From Roseivirga echinicomitans (GTDB lineage Bacteria; Bacteroidota; Bacteroidia; Cytophagales; Cyclobacteriaceae), in NCBI RefSeq assembly GCF_001592935.1, contig NZ_LRDB01000045.1, positions 62,001 to 126,000 of the forward strand: a DNA stretch of 64,000 bases, read 5' to 3'. Every line of letters starts with the position of its first letter. Within the stretch, counting starts at the first letter, position 1. The position numbers and the translations under genes were made by a program. Shown here in pieces: positions 34,353 to 44,117 of this stretch. The notes under the pieces were generated by a model that did not search any database, had not been told where the DNA came from, and saw nothing but the letters and a program-made list of their open reading frames with translations.

Positions 34353-34748
34353 TTATTTAATCTCGTAAGAAAAGCTAACTGCTCCTGAAACGACCAAATC
34401 CTTCCTAATACACTTTGCATCAATATTCTTAGTGGCTTTTATGGCTTCTTTTAATTCGTTCAAACGATAATAGTCTTCAGAAACAATACCTACTCCCTTT
34501 CCATTATGTTCAACTGAAATTTGGCCAGAGGCAGGACCAAAGTGCAATTTCACTGAGTCACCAGTTTCTAACTGCTTAAAACCCGACTCTTCTGTTTCAA
34601 ATTCGGCTAAATCAAAAGTACCGAAACCAGATGCTAGAGCCATTTGTCCTTCCTCATTAAGGTTACGAACAACTGCTGCTGCTTCCTTGTGCAAATCCTT
34701 GTCTAACAACAGCGCATTCGATAAAAAACCAGCTACTTCTAAAATCAT
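34353..34748 (-). CDS. hypothetical protein
   Basis: A 131-residue cytoplasmic-looking protein starting MILEVAGFLSNALLLDKDLH, with a possible beta domain (GDSVKLHFGPASGQISVEHNGKGVGIVSEDYYRLNELKEAI). The frame opens earlier (34787), but the first 13 codons look unlike a protein start, so 34748 is preferred. I recognise no family. Lies alone on the minus strand. Confidence 0.6.
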   Translation of the reverse strand: MILEVAGFLSNALLLDKDLHKEAAAVVRNLNEEGQMALASGFGTFDLAEFETEESGFKQLETGDSVKLHFGPASGQISVEHNGKGVGIVSEDYYRLNELKEAIKATKNIDAKCIRKDLVVSGAVSFSYEIK

Positions 34749-34958
34749 AAGTTTATATTTAGATATAATGGCAATACGCCATTGCAACCACTTGAGTTAC
34801 ACAAACGATGATACTCTTTTTCAAACACAAAACTGAATGAATTAATGCTAATCGGTTTATTTGCTAGGGTGAAGAATTTTAGATTGAAAAAAATTCATCA
34901 AAAACGCAAGTTATTTTACGAGTTGGCATCAAAGCTATTATACTATAAATAAACACTC

Positions 34959-35705
34959 ATGAAATCGATGATCCTTAAATCTGGCATGGCCCTTTTCCTA
35001 CTTCTCAGTTTTAGCTGCGGTGGAGACGACTCTCCTGAAGAGGAAGAAGAAACTAATCAAGATCTGCCTGCAGTTTTTGAAAACTTTACGGATAATGTAA
35101 CAGTCTATGTTGACGGTTCATTTGTAGTCATTGAAACTGATGACATACCAAACCACCCGAGCCCTTATTTTGCGCAATCAGATGCTAGATATGAAGCTTA
35201 TAATGGCAGTAACAGCAATTTCAAGATAAACCCAAACAGTATTGTTACGCAAAGTATCACTATACGAATTCCGTTAACCCCAACAGAGGCAAGCAACAAA
35301 CAAGCTACCCCCTTAGGTGCTATTGGGGTCTCTGTGAATGGCGTGGTTTTCTTTAATCAGTATGCTGGCCCAAACCAACCACTGACCAACGAGATTGATT
35401 CTTTCGATCAATACCTAGGGCATCCTCAGCAGTCTGGTACTTATCATTACCACCAAGAGCCTCTTTACCTCACAGCCACCCTTGGTAGCGATAAGCTTTT
35501 AGGTTGGTTATTAGATGGTTTCCCAGTGTACGGACCAGTAGAAAACGGGACAAGAGTAACCAATGCTGATATAGATGATTATCATGGACATAGTCATGTA
35601 ACCACAGAATATCCAAACGGTATTTACCATTACCATATCACCGATGCTGACCCATATATTAACGGAAGTGGCTTTTTTGGTGTAGCAGGAACGGTTTCCA
35701 ACTAA
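34959..35705 (+). CDS. YHYH-domain lipoprotein
   Basis: The 248-residue product has a lipoprotein signal ending FSC (Cys20), an acidic EEEEE stretch, and two YHYH motifs: SGTYHYHQEP and NGIYHYHITD, with LLGWLLDGFPVYGP between them. These mark the YHYH family, often found with copper or redox proteins. The His/Tyr-rich motifs may bind metal. It heads a plus-strand operon with the MORN-like gene (6 bp gap) and the SCO1-like gene. Confidence 0.88.
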   Translation: MKSMILKSGMALFLLLSFSCGGDDSPEEEEETNQDLPAVFENFTDNVTVYVDGSFVVIETDDIPNHPSPYFAQSDARYEAYNGSNSNFKINPNSIVTQSITIRIPLTPTEASNKQATPLGAIGVSVNGVVFFNQYAGPNQPLTNEIDSFDQYLGHPQQSGTYHYHQEPLYLTATLGSDKLLGWLLDGFPVYGPVENGTRVTNADIDDYHGHSHVTTEYPNGIYHYHITDADPYINGSGFFGVAGTVSN

Positions 35706-35711
35706 TCGAAA

Positions 35712-36308
35712 ATGAGAAAGCTTATACTCTATGTTGGTCTTTTGCTCTGTACTTATGAAGCTACAGTAACTGACTTTAAAGACGGCCCGATAATTCCAGA
35801 TATTTCTGTTGATGCAAATGAAGCTTCTTTAAAGAGGAATGGTGCGCTCATGCTTTTGGATGGCAAACCGTTTTCGGGTCATGTGGTTAGCTACTATCCC
35901 AACGGACAGTTGGAATCTGAAAACACTTATTTTAAAGGACTTCGCGAAGGGAAGTCTAGTCAATTTTATAGTGACGGAAGCTTTAAGGAAGAAAGGTGGT
36001 ACAATGAGAATCAAAAAACAGGCACCCATTACGGTTGGTGGCCCAATGGGAATATGAAATTTGAATTCCATTTTATTGGCGGCCTTCATCATGGGACAGC
36101 CAAAGAATGGCAAGTAGATGGCCAGCCTTATAAATTCTTCACCTATACCATGGGGCAAGAAGATGGTTCTCAAAAAATGTGGGAACCAGATGGCAGCATT
36201 AGGGCCAACTATGTGGTAAAAGATGGCCATCGATATGGCCTTATTGGATTGAAAAATTGTAAATCAGTTGATAATGAAACAGGAACTTTTAGCGCTATAC
36301 CTTATTAG
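35712..36308 (+). CDS. MORN/YwqK-like repeat protein
   Basis: The 198-residue protein has a signal-like N-terminus and a run of MORN-variant repeats such as FSGHVVSYYPNGQLESENTYFKGLREGKSSQFYSDGSFKEE, THYGWWPNGNMKFEFHF and GTAKEWQVDGQPYK. Such proteins are sometimes named YwqK antitoxins, but nothing here supports an antitoxin role. It is the middle gene of a three-gene operon and overlaps the next gene by 35 bp. Confidence 0.8.
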   Translation: MRKLILYVGLLLCTYEATVTDFKDGPIIPDISVDANEASLKRNGALMLLDGKPFSGHVVSYYPNGQLESENTYFKGLREGKSSQFYSDGSFKEERWYNENQKTGTHYGWWPNGNMKFEFHFIGGLHHGTAKEWQVDGQPYKFFTYTMGQEDGSQKMWEPDGSIRANYVVKDGHRYGLIGLKNCKSVDNETGTFSAIPY

Positions 36309-36936
36309 TTTTAGTTTTCTGTCTCCTTTTGGCTGCGCGAATCAAAACAAGGAGACTGAAGGAACCCCACTGCCTTTTTATAATTCAGCAGATTTCACAC
36401 CAGAATGGATAGATGAAGAAGATGAGCAATACTCGCAAGTTCATACCATCGCAAATTTCAGTTTTCAGAACCAAAGTGGAGATGTGATTAATAATGAAAG
36501 CCTAGCTGGAAAAATATACGTAGCTGATTTTTTCTTTACCATTTGCCCAAGCATTTGCCCAAAAATGACTTCGAACTTAGAGAAAATCCAAACTGAATTT
36601 GTCAACGATGAATCAGTAATGTTAGTATCTCATACGGTAATGCCTTGGGTTGATTCGGTGGGGGTATTAAAAGCTTATGCAGACATGCACGGCATTGAGA
36701 ACAACAAATGGCACTTACTCACAGGGGATACTGAGGAAATATACCAATTGGCACGTCATTCTTATTTTGCAGAAAAGGAAATTGGTTTGAATAAAAATTC
36801 AAATGAATTTCTTCATACGGAAAATTTTATACTAGTCGATGGTTTTGGAAGAATTCGTGGGGTGTACAATGGCACCATTCCATTAGAAATGGCTCGTTTA
36901 ATTACAGATATTAAAACATTGAAGCAACTAGGTTAA
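36274..36936 (+). CDS. SCO1/SenC/PrrC-family copper chaperone, lipoprotein
   Basis: SCO proteins deliver copper to cytochrome c oxidase and related centres. The protein has a lipoprotein signal (Cys21), the copper-binding Cys91 and Cys95 in FFFTICPSICPKM, and His181 in FLHTENFILVDG, on a thioredoxin fold. An in-frame TTG at 36268 is a possible start, but the ATG at 36274 fits better. It overlaps the MORN-like gene and closes the YHYH operon; its last 26 bp overlap the convergent membrane-protein gene. Confidence 0.92.
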   Translation: MKQELLALYLISFSFLSPFGCANQNKETEGTPLPFYNSADFTPEWIDEEDEQYSQVHTIANFSFQNQSGDVINNESLAGKIYVADFFFTICPSICPKMTSNLEKIQTEFVNDESVMLVSHTVMPWVDSVGVLKAYADMHGIENNKWHLLTGDTEEIYQLARHSYFAEKEIGLNKNSNEFLHTENFILVDGFGRIRGVYNGTIPLEMARLITDIKTLKQLG

Positions 36937-37369
36937 AGAGCCAAGAAATTGCCAATCCGGACCAAACAATAAGAATCCCCATTCTTGACTTTATCTTTTC
37001 TCCGTGGCGGTACCATTGATAACCAAATCCAATAAAGAAAAGGATTAGAAAGGGCCAGTCTAATACAGAAAAATCTATAGGAAGTACAGAAGCCATTGAA
37101 AATACAAAAAAGCCAAAACCACTGAGCACAAAGAAGGCCACCTGACTCCTTTTCATCAAAAACGAACTCGTTGACTCAAAACTTGCGAGCAACGAAAAAA
37201 AACCTATCGCTATTGGAGCGTAAAAAGAAACCTCATAGTAATTAATAACAGAAGCTATGGCACTGAAGCCAAGCAATACAATAACGACTTTAGTAAACTG
37301 ATTACGGGATTTCTTAACATTAAGAAGCCCAAAAACACCAGCCAAAGCAACTATTAAAGATGAAATCAT
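36911..37369 (-). CDS. multi-pass membrane protein of unknown function
   Basis: A 152-residue protein with about five hydrophobic segments (2-18, 26-44, 49-64, 76-92, 103-118, 128-148) and few charges. No family recognised. It is convergent with the SCO1-like gene, overlapping its end by 26 bp. Confidence 0.55.
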   Translation of the reverse strand: MISSLIVALAGVFGLLNVKKSRNQFTKVVIVLLGFSAIASVINYYEVSFYAPIAIGFFSLLASFESTSSFLMKRSQVAFFVLSGFGFFVFSMASVLPIDFSVLDWPFLILFFIGFGYQWYRHGEKIKSRMGILIVWSGLAISWLFNLVASMF

Positions 37370-37965
37370 TTGTTAAGTAAAAGTAATACGGCCAAATCTA
37401 TTTTAGTGAAATACTCAATTTTCGAATTGTGATCTTTTCAGCCCAGCTGACAGAATCTATTTAATTATCGACTCAGTATTCCACTCCTATAAATTTCATA
37501 ATAAAAACACATTAAGGCCTACCCATTTTTGGTGGTTTTCATATAAACCTCAATTTGTTCTGCTAAGCCTTTCTGGTTTCTAACTGCCCAGAGATGTGAA
37601 TAATATCTATCAAAAAACAAGGGCTCCAATATTGAGGAGCCCTTGCAGAATTATGGTTGAGGGTAAATATTTTGACTAATGTTATATTTCGAAAACTACA
37701 GTCCTGTTAGCAGGTTAGTCGAAAACAAAATCCAAATTTAGTAGAAGCGACTTTATGAGAATATGTTCTAGCTAAATTATGCGTTCGAAAGGATAACCTA
37801 TTTGAACCTAAGCGATCGCAAATTGAGAAATAAAGAAACTGCTCCCCTACCCATTTTGAGTAGTTTTATATTAAAAAGCCATAAGCAGCCCACTTGGAAA
37901 TTTCAAATATCTCACCAATTACCGTCTAGACCATGATAACAAAAAAGAGAGGGAGATATTCTGGT
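37370..37965. other. 596-bp intergenic region with repeats and a terminator
   Basis: No gene seen. Two related 29-bp segments start CTACCCATTTT (37519-37547 and 37847-37875), each followed by TTTTNATATWAA-like sequence; the second forms CTACCCA-TTT-TGAGTAG. A hairpin with T run on the minus strand (37611-37645) also lies here. Possible regulatory sites or an unrecognised small RNA. Confidence 0.5.
37611..37645 (-). terminator. rho-independent terminator-like hairpin, minus strand
   Basis: CAAGGGCTCC (37618-37627) pairs with GGAGCCCTTG (37636-37645) around AATATTGA; on the minus strand GTTTTTTG follows. It lies about 320 bp past the response regulator stop, so the transcript it ends is uncertain. 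Confidence 0.75.
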
Positions 37966-38577
37966 TCAAGCTTCTTTTGTCATTGTCTGAAGTTTCTCTA
38001 AAAAATCTGCTCGGCTAACTACATCAAATTTACTATATAGGTTTTTCAAATGATACTTTACTGTATTGGTAGATATAGACAGTTCATTAGCGATCTCTAT
38101 TGTTAATAATCTGCTATTGAAACATTTGAGTACTTCCATCTCACGGTCTGACAGATTAAGATGACTGACAGCTCTTTCCAGTAGTTGCGAGTCCTCTTCA
38201 GAGTGATTAATCGTGGCCATTTCAATGCCAATCATAATATCTTGTGGAGTAAAAGGTTTATTCAAGTAACCTCCTGGTTTGGTCTCCTTGGCAGCGATAA
38301 CTGTATCACGATCTGAATAAGAGGTAATGTATAAGAATGACTGCTTTTTTTTATGACACAACTTACCAAGCTCAATTCCTTCGTTCTTGCCATTTAGATT
38401 GATATCGAGTATAATTAAATCAACCTCCCCACCTTGAATAACACTTTCAGCCATTAGAATAGAGTTGGTTGTACCCACACACAGGTATCCCAAGCTTTTT
38501 AGAATTAACTTTAACGACTCCGCGATGATAAGTTCGTCTTCTACTATAAAAATTTTAAGGCCTTTTGAGGTCTCCAT
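37966..38577 (-). CDS. LuxR-type response regulator (REC-HTH)
   Basis: The 203-residue protein has a receiver domain with phosphoacceptor Asp58 (LIILDINLNGKNEG) and Lys107 (GGYLNKPF), then a GerE/LuxR helix-turn-helix (LSDREMEVLKCFNSRLLTIEIANELSISTNTVKYHLKNLYSKF, about 141-184). It is divergent from the TPR histidine kinase gene 205 bp away, so they probably form a two-component pair. Targets are unknown; the CTACCC segments downstream are candidates. Confidence 0.92.
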   Translation of the reverse strand: METSKGLKIFIVEDELIIAESLKLILKSLGYLCVGTTNSILMAESVIQGGEVDLIILDINLNGKNEGIELGKLCHKKKQSFLYITSYSDRDTVIAAKETKPGGYLNKPFTPQDIMIGIEMATINHSEEDSQLLERAVSHLNLSDREMEVLKCFNSRLLTIEIANELSISTNTVKYHLKNLYSKFDVVSRADFLEKLQTMTKEA

Positions 38578-38760
38578 AAACTAACTAGCCACCGATCGCT
38601 TAGATTAAAAATTGGCAGCGATTACAATATGATGTTTCCGGTTGTAAATAACGAATCTCTTCCAAGTATTTCAAGTTGAGGAGTAATGGTTTTAATAGTA
38701 ACAAGCTCATCTGATAGCGGTTAATTTCAATACACTATTAGGGCAGGTAAATAAATACTC

Positions 38761-38768
38761 TAACTTTG
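38761..38768 (+). promoter_or_regulatory. candidate -7 element of the histidine kinase gene
   Basis: TAACTTTG matches the Bacteroidota -7 consensus TAnnTTTG and lies 15 bp before the ATG at 38783. No clear -33 element. Confidence 0.4.
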
Positions 38769-38782
38769 GCGCATCCATTTTT

Positions 38783-40687
38783 ATGAAATTCGCGCATTAT
38801 TTACTTGTCATTGCTTTATTGTTTAGCACTGCTTTTCAAGAAAAAAAAGGCCCTATTCCAAATATTTCGGGGCCAGAACAAGTATTGCGTGAATTAGAAA
38901 ACGCACTTTCTTCAACGTCTTTTGATTCACACAAAACTTTTAAGCTTTATCGTGAGGCCGCCCAGCACTTAGCCATCAGAGGTAGTTATAAGGAGGCCGA
39001 CTCCCTTTTCATAAAAGCTGATGCTCTTGTCGTACATGAAGCCGATTCAATACTAATCACAGAAATGAACCTCGCTAGGGCCAACATGTATAAAGAACAA
39101 GGTAAATATACTGTTGCGCTTCAAGCCTACATGGAAGCTCTTACTTTTTATCAAAAACAGAATGATGTTGATGGTCAATTGTGGGTGTATGGCTATCTTG
39201 TGGAATTTTACAGAGCTACCCTAAATGCTGATCTGTCGCTTAAATTTATTGAGGAAGCTGAAAATTTAATGGCACAAAAGGAGGTGAAAACAAGACCGAA
39301 AGCCTATTTAATTCATGCAAAAGCCACCTATTTCTTACAGTTTCAAATCAATGAAATAAAGAGCAGTTTTAAGGAAATGCGCGCTTATTTGGAACAAGCC
39401 CTAACCTTAGCAGAATCAACTGGAGATTCATACCTTGTTGGGCTAAATCAAAATGGTTTGGGTTTTTTATTAATGCATAATGACCCTTCTGAATCAACTG
39501 AGATTGTAAGTTATCTAGAGTCGGCCAAAAACCATATGCTGGCCAATGAGCGATATAGAAACTATACCTCTGTACTACAAACGCTCTCACTTTATTATAC
39601 CCGAAGTGGAAGGCCAGAAATGGCTGTAGAATTAACATTTGAAGCCATTGAATTGAGCAAGAAGAATAATTGGGACAGCAACTTAGGTGACTTGTATCGG
39701 TTGGCCGGAGAAGTTCATTATGAACTAGGCCAATTCAAAGAAAGCGCAGTATACCTGAATATGGCCCTTGAAGCCACAATAGAAAATATGGTCAAAATTC
39801 ATTCGATTGAACTGGGTGAACTCACCACCAGTTATGAAAAAGCCATTGCAGAACAAAAACTGTCAGAGCAACAGATAGAAATAGAAATTGCTCAAAAACA
39901 GGCGGTCAATAACAGAAAAGCCCTGATTACTACGGTAATAATTTCTGTAATTCTGCTTACGATTTCAATTATCAGTATTGTGCTCTATAATCGTTTTAGA
40001 AAGGCCAATGCACTACTTCGAACACAAGAGGAAATAACACGCAAAACCAACCAGGAGCTCAACAATGCAGTTGAACAGAAGAATGTACTTTATAAAGAAC
40101 TGAATCATCGTGTAAAAAATAACCTCACCGTTTTATCGAGTTTGATTCATATACAAGAAGATGGTGAAAAAAATAAGACGCAACGAGATCTCTATCAAAC
40201 ACTCAGGCATAGGATACAATCAATGGCCTTAGTGCACCAAAACCTTTATCAACTTGACGAGACTCTCAATATCAACTTCCAGCAATACCTCCGGAAGTTA
40301 ATACCTAGCATTGCTTCTGCTTTTAATAATTATCATGATGTAAATACAGCCATTCGTTGTGAGAGTCTTTTAGTAAATATGGATGAAGCTGTTCCTTTGG
40401 CTATGATTATTAATGAATTGATCACCAACTCTTTCAAGCATGCTTTTGAAAAAACTAAAAATGGAAAAATCGAACTTTGGTCTGACGTAGAAAAGGACAA
40501 AAGACACATTCATTACAAAGACAATGGCCCTGGTATGCCTGAAGAACCAAAAACATCAGAAAGTCAGAAATTGGGCATGATGCTCATCAGATTGATGGTT
40601 CAACAGTTGAATGGTGAACTCATATATAATGGAGATAAATCAGGGCTCTATTTCATCATAGCACTGCCCGTGCTTCAAAGGAGTTAA
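38783..40687 (+). CDS. TPR-containing sensor histidine kinase (HisKA_2 type)
   Basis: The 634-residue protein has a signal peptide (about 1-20), a periplasmic TPR-like helical region (about 40-345), one membrane segment (379-402), a coiled coil, the phosphoacceptor His442 in YKELNHRVKNNLTVLSSLIHIQ (HisKA_2), and an HATPase domain with N box NELITNSFKHAF, G1 DNGPGMPEE and KLGMMLIRLMVQQLNG. The cognate regulator is probably the divergent LuxR-type gene. The signal is unknown; TPR sensors of this type often respond to envelope or nutrient state. Confidence 0.93.
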   Translation: MKFAHYLLVIALLFSTAFQEKKGPIPNISGPEQVLRELENALSSTSFDSHKTFKLYREAAQHLAIRGSYKEADSLFIKADALVVHEADSILITEMNLARANMYKEQGKYTVALQAYMEALTFYQKQNDVDGQLWVYGYLVEFYRATLNADLSLKFIEEAENLMAQKEVKTRPKAYLIHAKATYFLQFQINEIKSSFKEMRAYLEQALTLAESTGDSYLVGLNQNGLGFLLMHNDPSESTEIVSYLESAKNHMLANERYRNYTSVLQTLSLYYTRSGRPEMAVELTFEAIELSKKNNWDSNLGDLYRLAGEVHYELGQFKESAVYLNMALEATIENMVKIHSIELGELTTSYEKAIAEQKLSEQQIEIEIAQKQAVNNRKALITTVIISVILLTISIISIVLYNRFRKANALLRTQEEITRKTNQELNNAVEQKNVLYKELNHRVKNNLTVLSSLIHIQEDGEKNKTQRDLYQTLRHRIQSMALVHQNLYQLDETLNINFQQYLRKLIPSIASAFNNYHDVNTAIRCESLLVNMDEAVPLAMIINELITNSFKHAFEKTKNGKIELWSDVEKDKRHIHYKDNGPGMPEEPKTSESQKLGMMLIRLMVQQLNGELIYNGDKSGLYFIIALPVLQRS

Positions 40688-40876
40688 ACTCCTACTTATC
40701 AATATCCAAAGCGCACTAGATGTATGGCAATTATCGAGACTACATTTAATTGAATTATCAAGACTTGCTAGCCTCTTAGCTTGAAAATCATCCTTTCTGA
40801 ACGTAAAATCAATTTTATATTTGTTTGAGTTACGATTTATCTTCTCGAACTTGCTCAATTACCAAACCACCAATTC

Positions 40877-41458
40877 ATGCAAAAAATCAAAAAGGTATGT
40901 ATCTACTGCGCATCCAGCGAAAACATTGATCCTAAGTATTTTGAAGCAACCGAAAAACTAGCTAGAGTGTTGGTGAAAAACAATATTACTGTAGTATATG
41001 GAGGTGGCAGCCGTGGTTTAATGGGTAGACTTGCAGATACTATAATCGCTGAAAAAGGTCGAATTGTTGGGATTATGCCTCACTTCATGAAAGAAGTGGA
41101 ATTCCATCATAAAGATGTTAACGAATTCATTTTCACAGCCGATATGCACGAGAGAAAGAAGCAGTTTATGGTAGGTGTAGATGCCCTTATCACCTTACCG
41201 GGTGGATGTGGCACTATGGAAGAATTATTGGAAGCTATGACTCTGAAAAGATTGGGTATATTCACAAAGCCCATTGTCATTTTAAATGCATTTGGCTATT
41301 ACGACCACCTTATAAAAATGTTAGAGTTTTCTATTGAAGAAAATTTCATGAAGCCCATCCATAGTGACATATGGAAAACCTTTGAAGACCCCGAAAAAGT
41401 GCTTGAAGCTATTCATCAGTCTACACCTTGGAGTAAAGACGCATTGAAGTATTCGTAG
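40877..41458 (+). CDS. LOG-family Rossmann-fold protein (cytokinin riboside 5'-monophosphate phosphoribohydrolase-like)
   Basis: The 193-residue protein matches the TIGR00730/LOG family: CIYCASSENIDPKYFEATEKLA, TVVYGGGSRGLMGRLADTI, MHERKKQFM (Arg93 region) and the signature PGGCGTMEE (108-116). Family enzymes split nucleoside 5'-monophosphates into base and ribose phosphate. Its native substrate in this organism is not known. Single gene between two histidine kinases. Confidence 0.93.
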   Translation: MQKIKKVCIYCASSENIDPKYFEATEKLARVLVKNNITVVYGGGSRGLMGRLADTIIAEKGRIVGIMPHFMKEVEFHHKDVNEFIFTADMHERKKQFMVGVDALITLPGGCGTMEELLEAMTLKRLGIFTKPIVILNAFGYYDHLIKMLEFSIEENFMKPIHSDIWKTFEDPEKVLEAIHQSTPWSKDALKYS

Positions 41459-41608
41459 TTCAAAAACACAATTAACCCATTGAAATACAGTATTATGCTT
41501 ATTGTCATACAATTCAATTTTAAACATATTGATATTTAACAAAGCAGGAAATTATTAGCATTTTTGAGTACCAATTTACCGAACCATTTCCCCCTTGTTT
41601 AAGACTTT

Positions 41609-44107
41609 ATGCCTAGGGTTACTATTCTTATAATTCTACTTGTTAGCGGACAATCACTCCTAGCAAATACTGATAGCATTGCCGACTACTGGTATCAGCA
41701 CCGAATATATAATAACGAAACCCAGTATATCCCCGCATCTCAAGTAATGGTATTCAGAGATGATAGTAATAATTTGAATTATGATCAGGTCAAGGATTTT
41801 GGGACGAGCTACTATATCGGTTTAGATGAAATCGATTTATTTGAAACAAATAAAACCTACTGGGTAAAACTAGTTCTTTCCAATCATTCAGAGCGATACC
41901 AAAACTTAGTTGTTTACACTGGTGACAACTCCTACTCTACTATTTATTTTGAAAAAAGTGGAGTACTAGACTCTGTTAAAACAGGCTATTTTGCACCCAT
42001 CAGTGAGCGTAATATTAAAAAAGGCTTTCAGTCTCAATTTAAACTAGATTTAAATGAAGATGAAAGCGTCTCCCTTTTAATAAAAACAAAATCACTTGAT
42101 AACTACCCCCCTCGTTTTGACTTTAGAACAGTTCAGCTTGAAAAATGGAGCCAGCAAATGGAGAAAAAGGCTCTTCTGGAAGGGATCTTCACGGGCCTGC
42201 TGATCATTTTATCAGTTCTGGGCATTTCTCTTTACCTCTATGTAAAGAAAGTCGTCTTCCTTTTTTATGCACTCTATGCCATCACAAACACCGTTTACTT
42301 TCTCTTCTTCCATGGTTTTTTAGACCCTTACATCTTTCCTGAACACCCAGAAAACCTATCTTTATTATGGCTGTTGCCGAATCTGTCTGCTGTATTCTAT
42401 TTTTCTTTTGCTCGTCACTTCCTCAACACCAAAGAGCACTACCCAAAATGGGACTACTACTTCAAAAATTTTATTATCATTATGTTGACTGCTTTTGTGG
42501 TCAATGCTATTTATATCACTGTTACCAAAGATGTATATAATGGACTTATTGTCCACAATCTCTTTAATATAGCTCTTTCAGCCAGCGTTGTTGTTTTCAT
42601 ACTATCACTCAGAAAGCTGAATAGTTTGGAACTTCGCTATTTCGCAATTGCCTCTATTTTTTTAGTAACCATAGCTTTGTTTGCTTCAGCCCAATACATC
42701 CTTAATCTAGATGCCAAAATCGTCCCATATGTTCAACTTGGAGTGGGTATCGAAATTATTTTTTTCGCTTTAGGACTGGGACATAAAATGAAAAAACTGG
42801 TTGAAAACCAAGCCATTACACAAGAATCATTAATCATTCAATTAGTTGAAAATGAAAAACTACAAGAAAAAACCAACTCAGAACTGAAAGAAAAAGTAGC
42901 AGAAAGAACCCATCAGATCAATGTCCAGAATATTGAGTTGAAAAAAGCACGAAAAGAAGCAGAACAGGCGACCAAGTCTAAGTCTGATTTTCTCTCTGTG
43001 ATGAGTCACGAAATCCGAACACCATTGAACGCCATTATTAGCTTAAGCCATTTGATGGATATCGATAATGAAAATGAAGAAACTCAAGAATACATTGATG
43101 CTTTGAAATTTTCAGCCGAGAGTCTCAGTTCCTTAATTAATGACATACTTGATTACAATAAAATTGAAGCTGGAAAATTAAGGCTGGAAGTGATTGACTT
43201 CTCATTAATCGACCTGCTTAAAAACATAAGGGACAGTTTCAAGTTTAAAGCGCATAGCAAAAATATAGCATTGGATTTTCACCTTTCTGAAAATACACCA
43301 AACAGACTTATTGGAGACCCTACCCGACTAACCCAAATCTTCAATAACTTAATGAGCAATGCCTTAAAATTTACAGAAGATGGTAGTATTGTAGTAAGCG
43401 CGGACTTATTAGGGATTGAAGACGAGAAAGTGAGTATAGAATTCACAGTTACCGATACCGGTATCGGAATCCCAGAAGATAAGATCAATGAAATTTTCAA
43501 CGACTATGAACAGGCCAGTAGCGATACCGCAAGAAAATATGGAGGTACTGGGCTAGGTTTATCCATTACTCAAAAGTTATTAGGACTACACGATAGCAAA
43601 GTGTCTGTATTCAGTAAGCTTGGTGAAGGCACCTCTTTTAAATTTGTAATCGAATTTAAACTCCCTGAAACCTTTGATTTATTGGCAGCAAATAAAGCCG
43701 ACACCATTTTCGACCTAAAACAGGCCAAAATACTTGTGGTAGATGACAACTACATGAATCGAATGGTGCTTAATAGGTTATTTCAGAAATGGAATGCTGA
43801 GTTCCATGAAGCTTCAAGTGGCAATAAAGCATTTCAAAAAAGCAACGAAGAGTTTTTTGACCTCATTCTAATGGACATTCATATGGATGAAATGGATGGG
43901 TTTGAGTGTACTGCATTGATACGAGAAAAATCAGAGCTCAATAAGAAAACAAATATTATTGGAATGACGGCATTTTCTAAAAACGATTTGCAAGAAAATC
44001 CAATGAGAAATGTATTGGATGAATTTATTTCTAAACCTTTCGATCCAAAAGAACTCTTAAACAAGTTGGTTTTCTACTTAAAAAAAGAGACTCCAAAAGA
44101 AACCTAA
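41609..44107 (+). CDS. hybrid sensor histidine kinase with 7TMR-DISM sensor
   Basis: The 832-residue protein has a signal peptide (to about LAN20), an extracellular 7TMR-DISMED2 beta domain (about 25-185), seven membrane segments (about 190-395), a coiled coil, HisKA with His467 (SVMSHEIRTPLNAI), HATPase (NNLMSNALKFTEDGSI; DTGIGIPEDKINEIFNDYEQ; GGTGLGLSI) and a C-terminal receiver with Asp756 (LILMDIHMDEMDG). The built-in receiver may pass phosphate to another protein; none is adjacent. Confidence 0.95.
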   Translation: MPRVTILIILLVSGQSLLANTDSIADYWYQHRIYNNETQYIPASQVMVFRDDSNNLNYDQVKDFGTSYYIGLDEIDLFETNKTYWVKLVLSNHSERYQNLVVYTGDNSYSTIYFEKSGVLDSVKTGYFAPISERNIKKGFQSQFKLDLNEDESVSLLIKTKSLDNYPPRFDFRTVQLEKWSQQMEKKALLEGIFTGLLIILSVLGISLYLYVKKVVFLFYALYAITNTVYFLFFHGFLDPYIFPEHPENLSLLWLLPNLSAVFYFSFARHFLNTKEHYPKWDYYFKNFIIIMLTAFVVNAIYITVTKDVYNGLIVHNLFNIALSASVVVFILSLRKLNSLELRYFAIASIFLVTIALFASAQYILNLDAKIVPYVQLGVGIEIIFFALGLGHKMKKLVENQAITQESLIIQLVENEKLQEKTNSELKEKVAERTHQINVQNIELKKARKEAEQATKSKSDFLSVMSHEIRTPLNAIISLSHLMDIDNENEETQEYIDALKFSAESLSSLINDILDYNKIEAGKLRLEVIDFSLIDLLKNIRDSFKFKAHSKNIALDFHLSENTPNRLIGDPTRLTQIFNNLMSNALKFTEDGSIVVSADLLGIEDEKVSIEFTVTDTGIGIPEDKINEIFNDYEQASSDTARKYGGTGLGLSITQKLLGLHDSKVSVFSKLGEGTSFKFVIEFKLPETFDLLAANKADTIFDLKQAKILVVDDNYMNRMVLNRLFQKWNAEFHEASSGNKAFQKSNEEFFDLILMDIHMDEMDGFECTALIREKSELNKKTNIIGMTAFSKNDLQENPMRNVLDEFISKPFDPKELLNKLVFYLKKETPKET

Positions 44108-44117
44108 TTTTCGATTG

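Noticed and set aside
35712-36308. Toxin-antitoxin assignment of the YwqK-like protein
   Set aside because: The name is inherited from annotations of MORN-like proteins; no toxin gene is adjacent and the gene is part of the YHYH-SCO1 operon.
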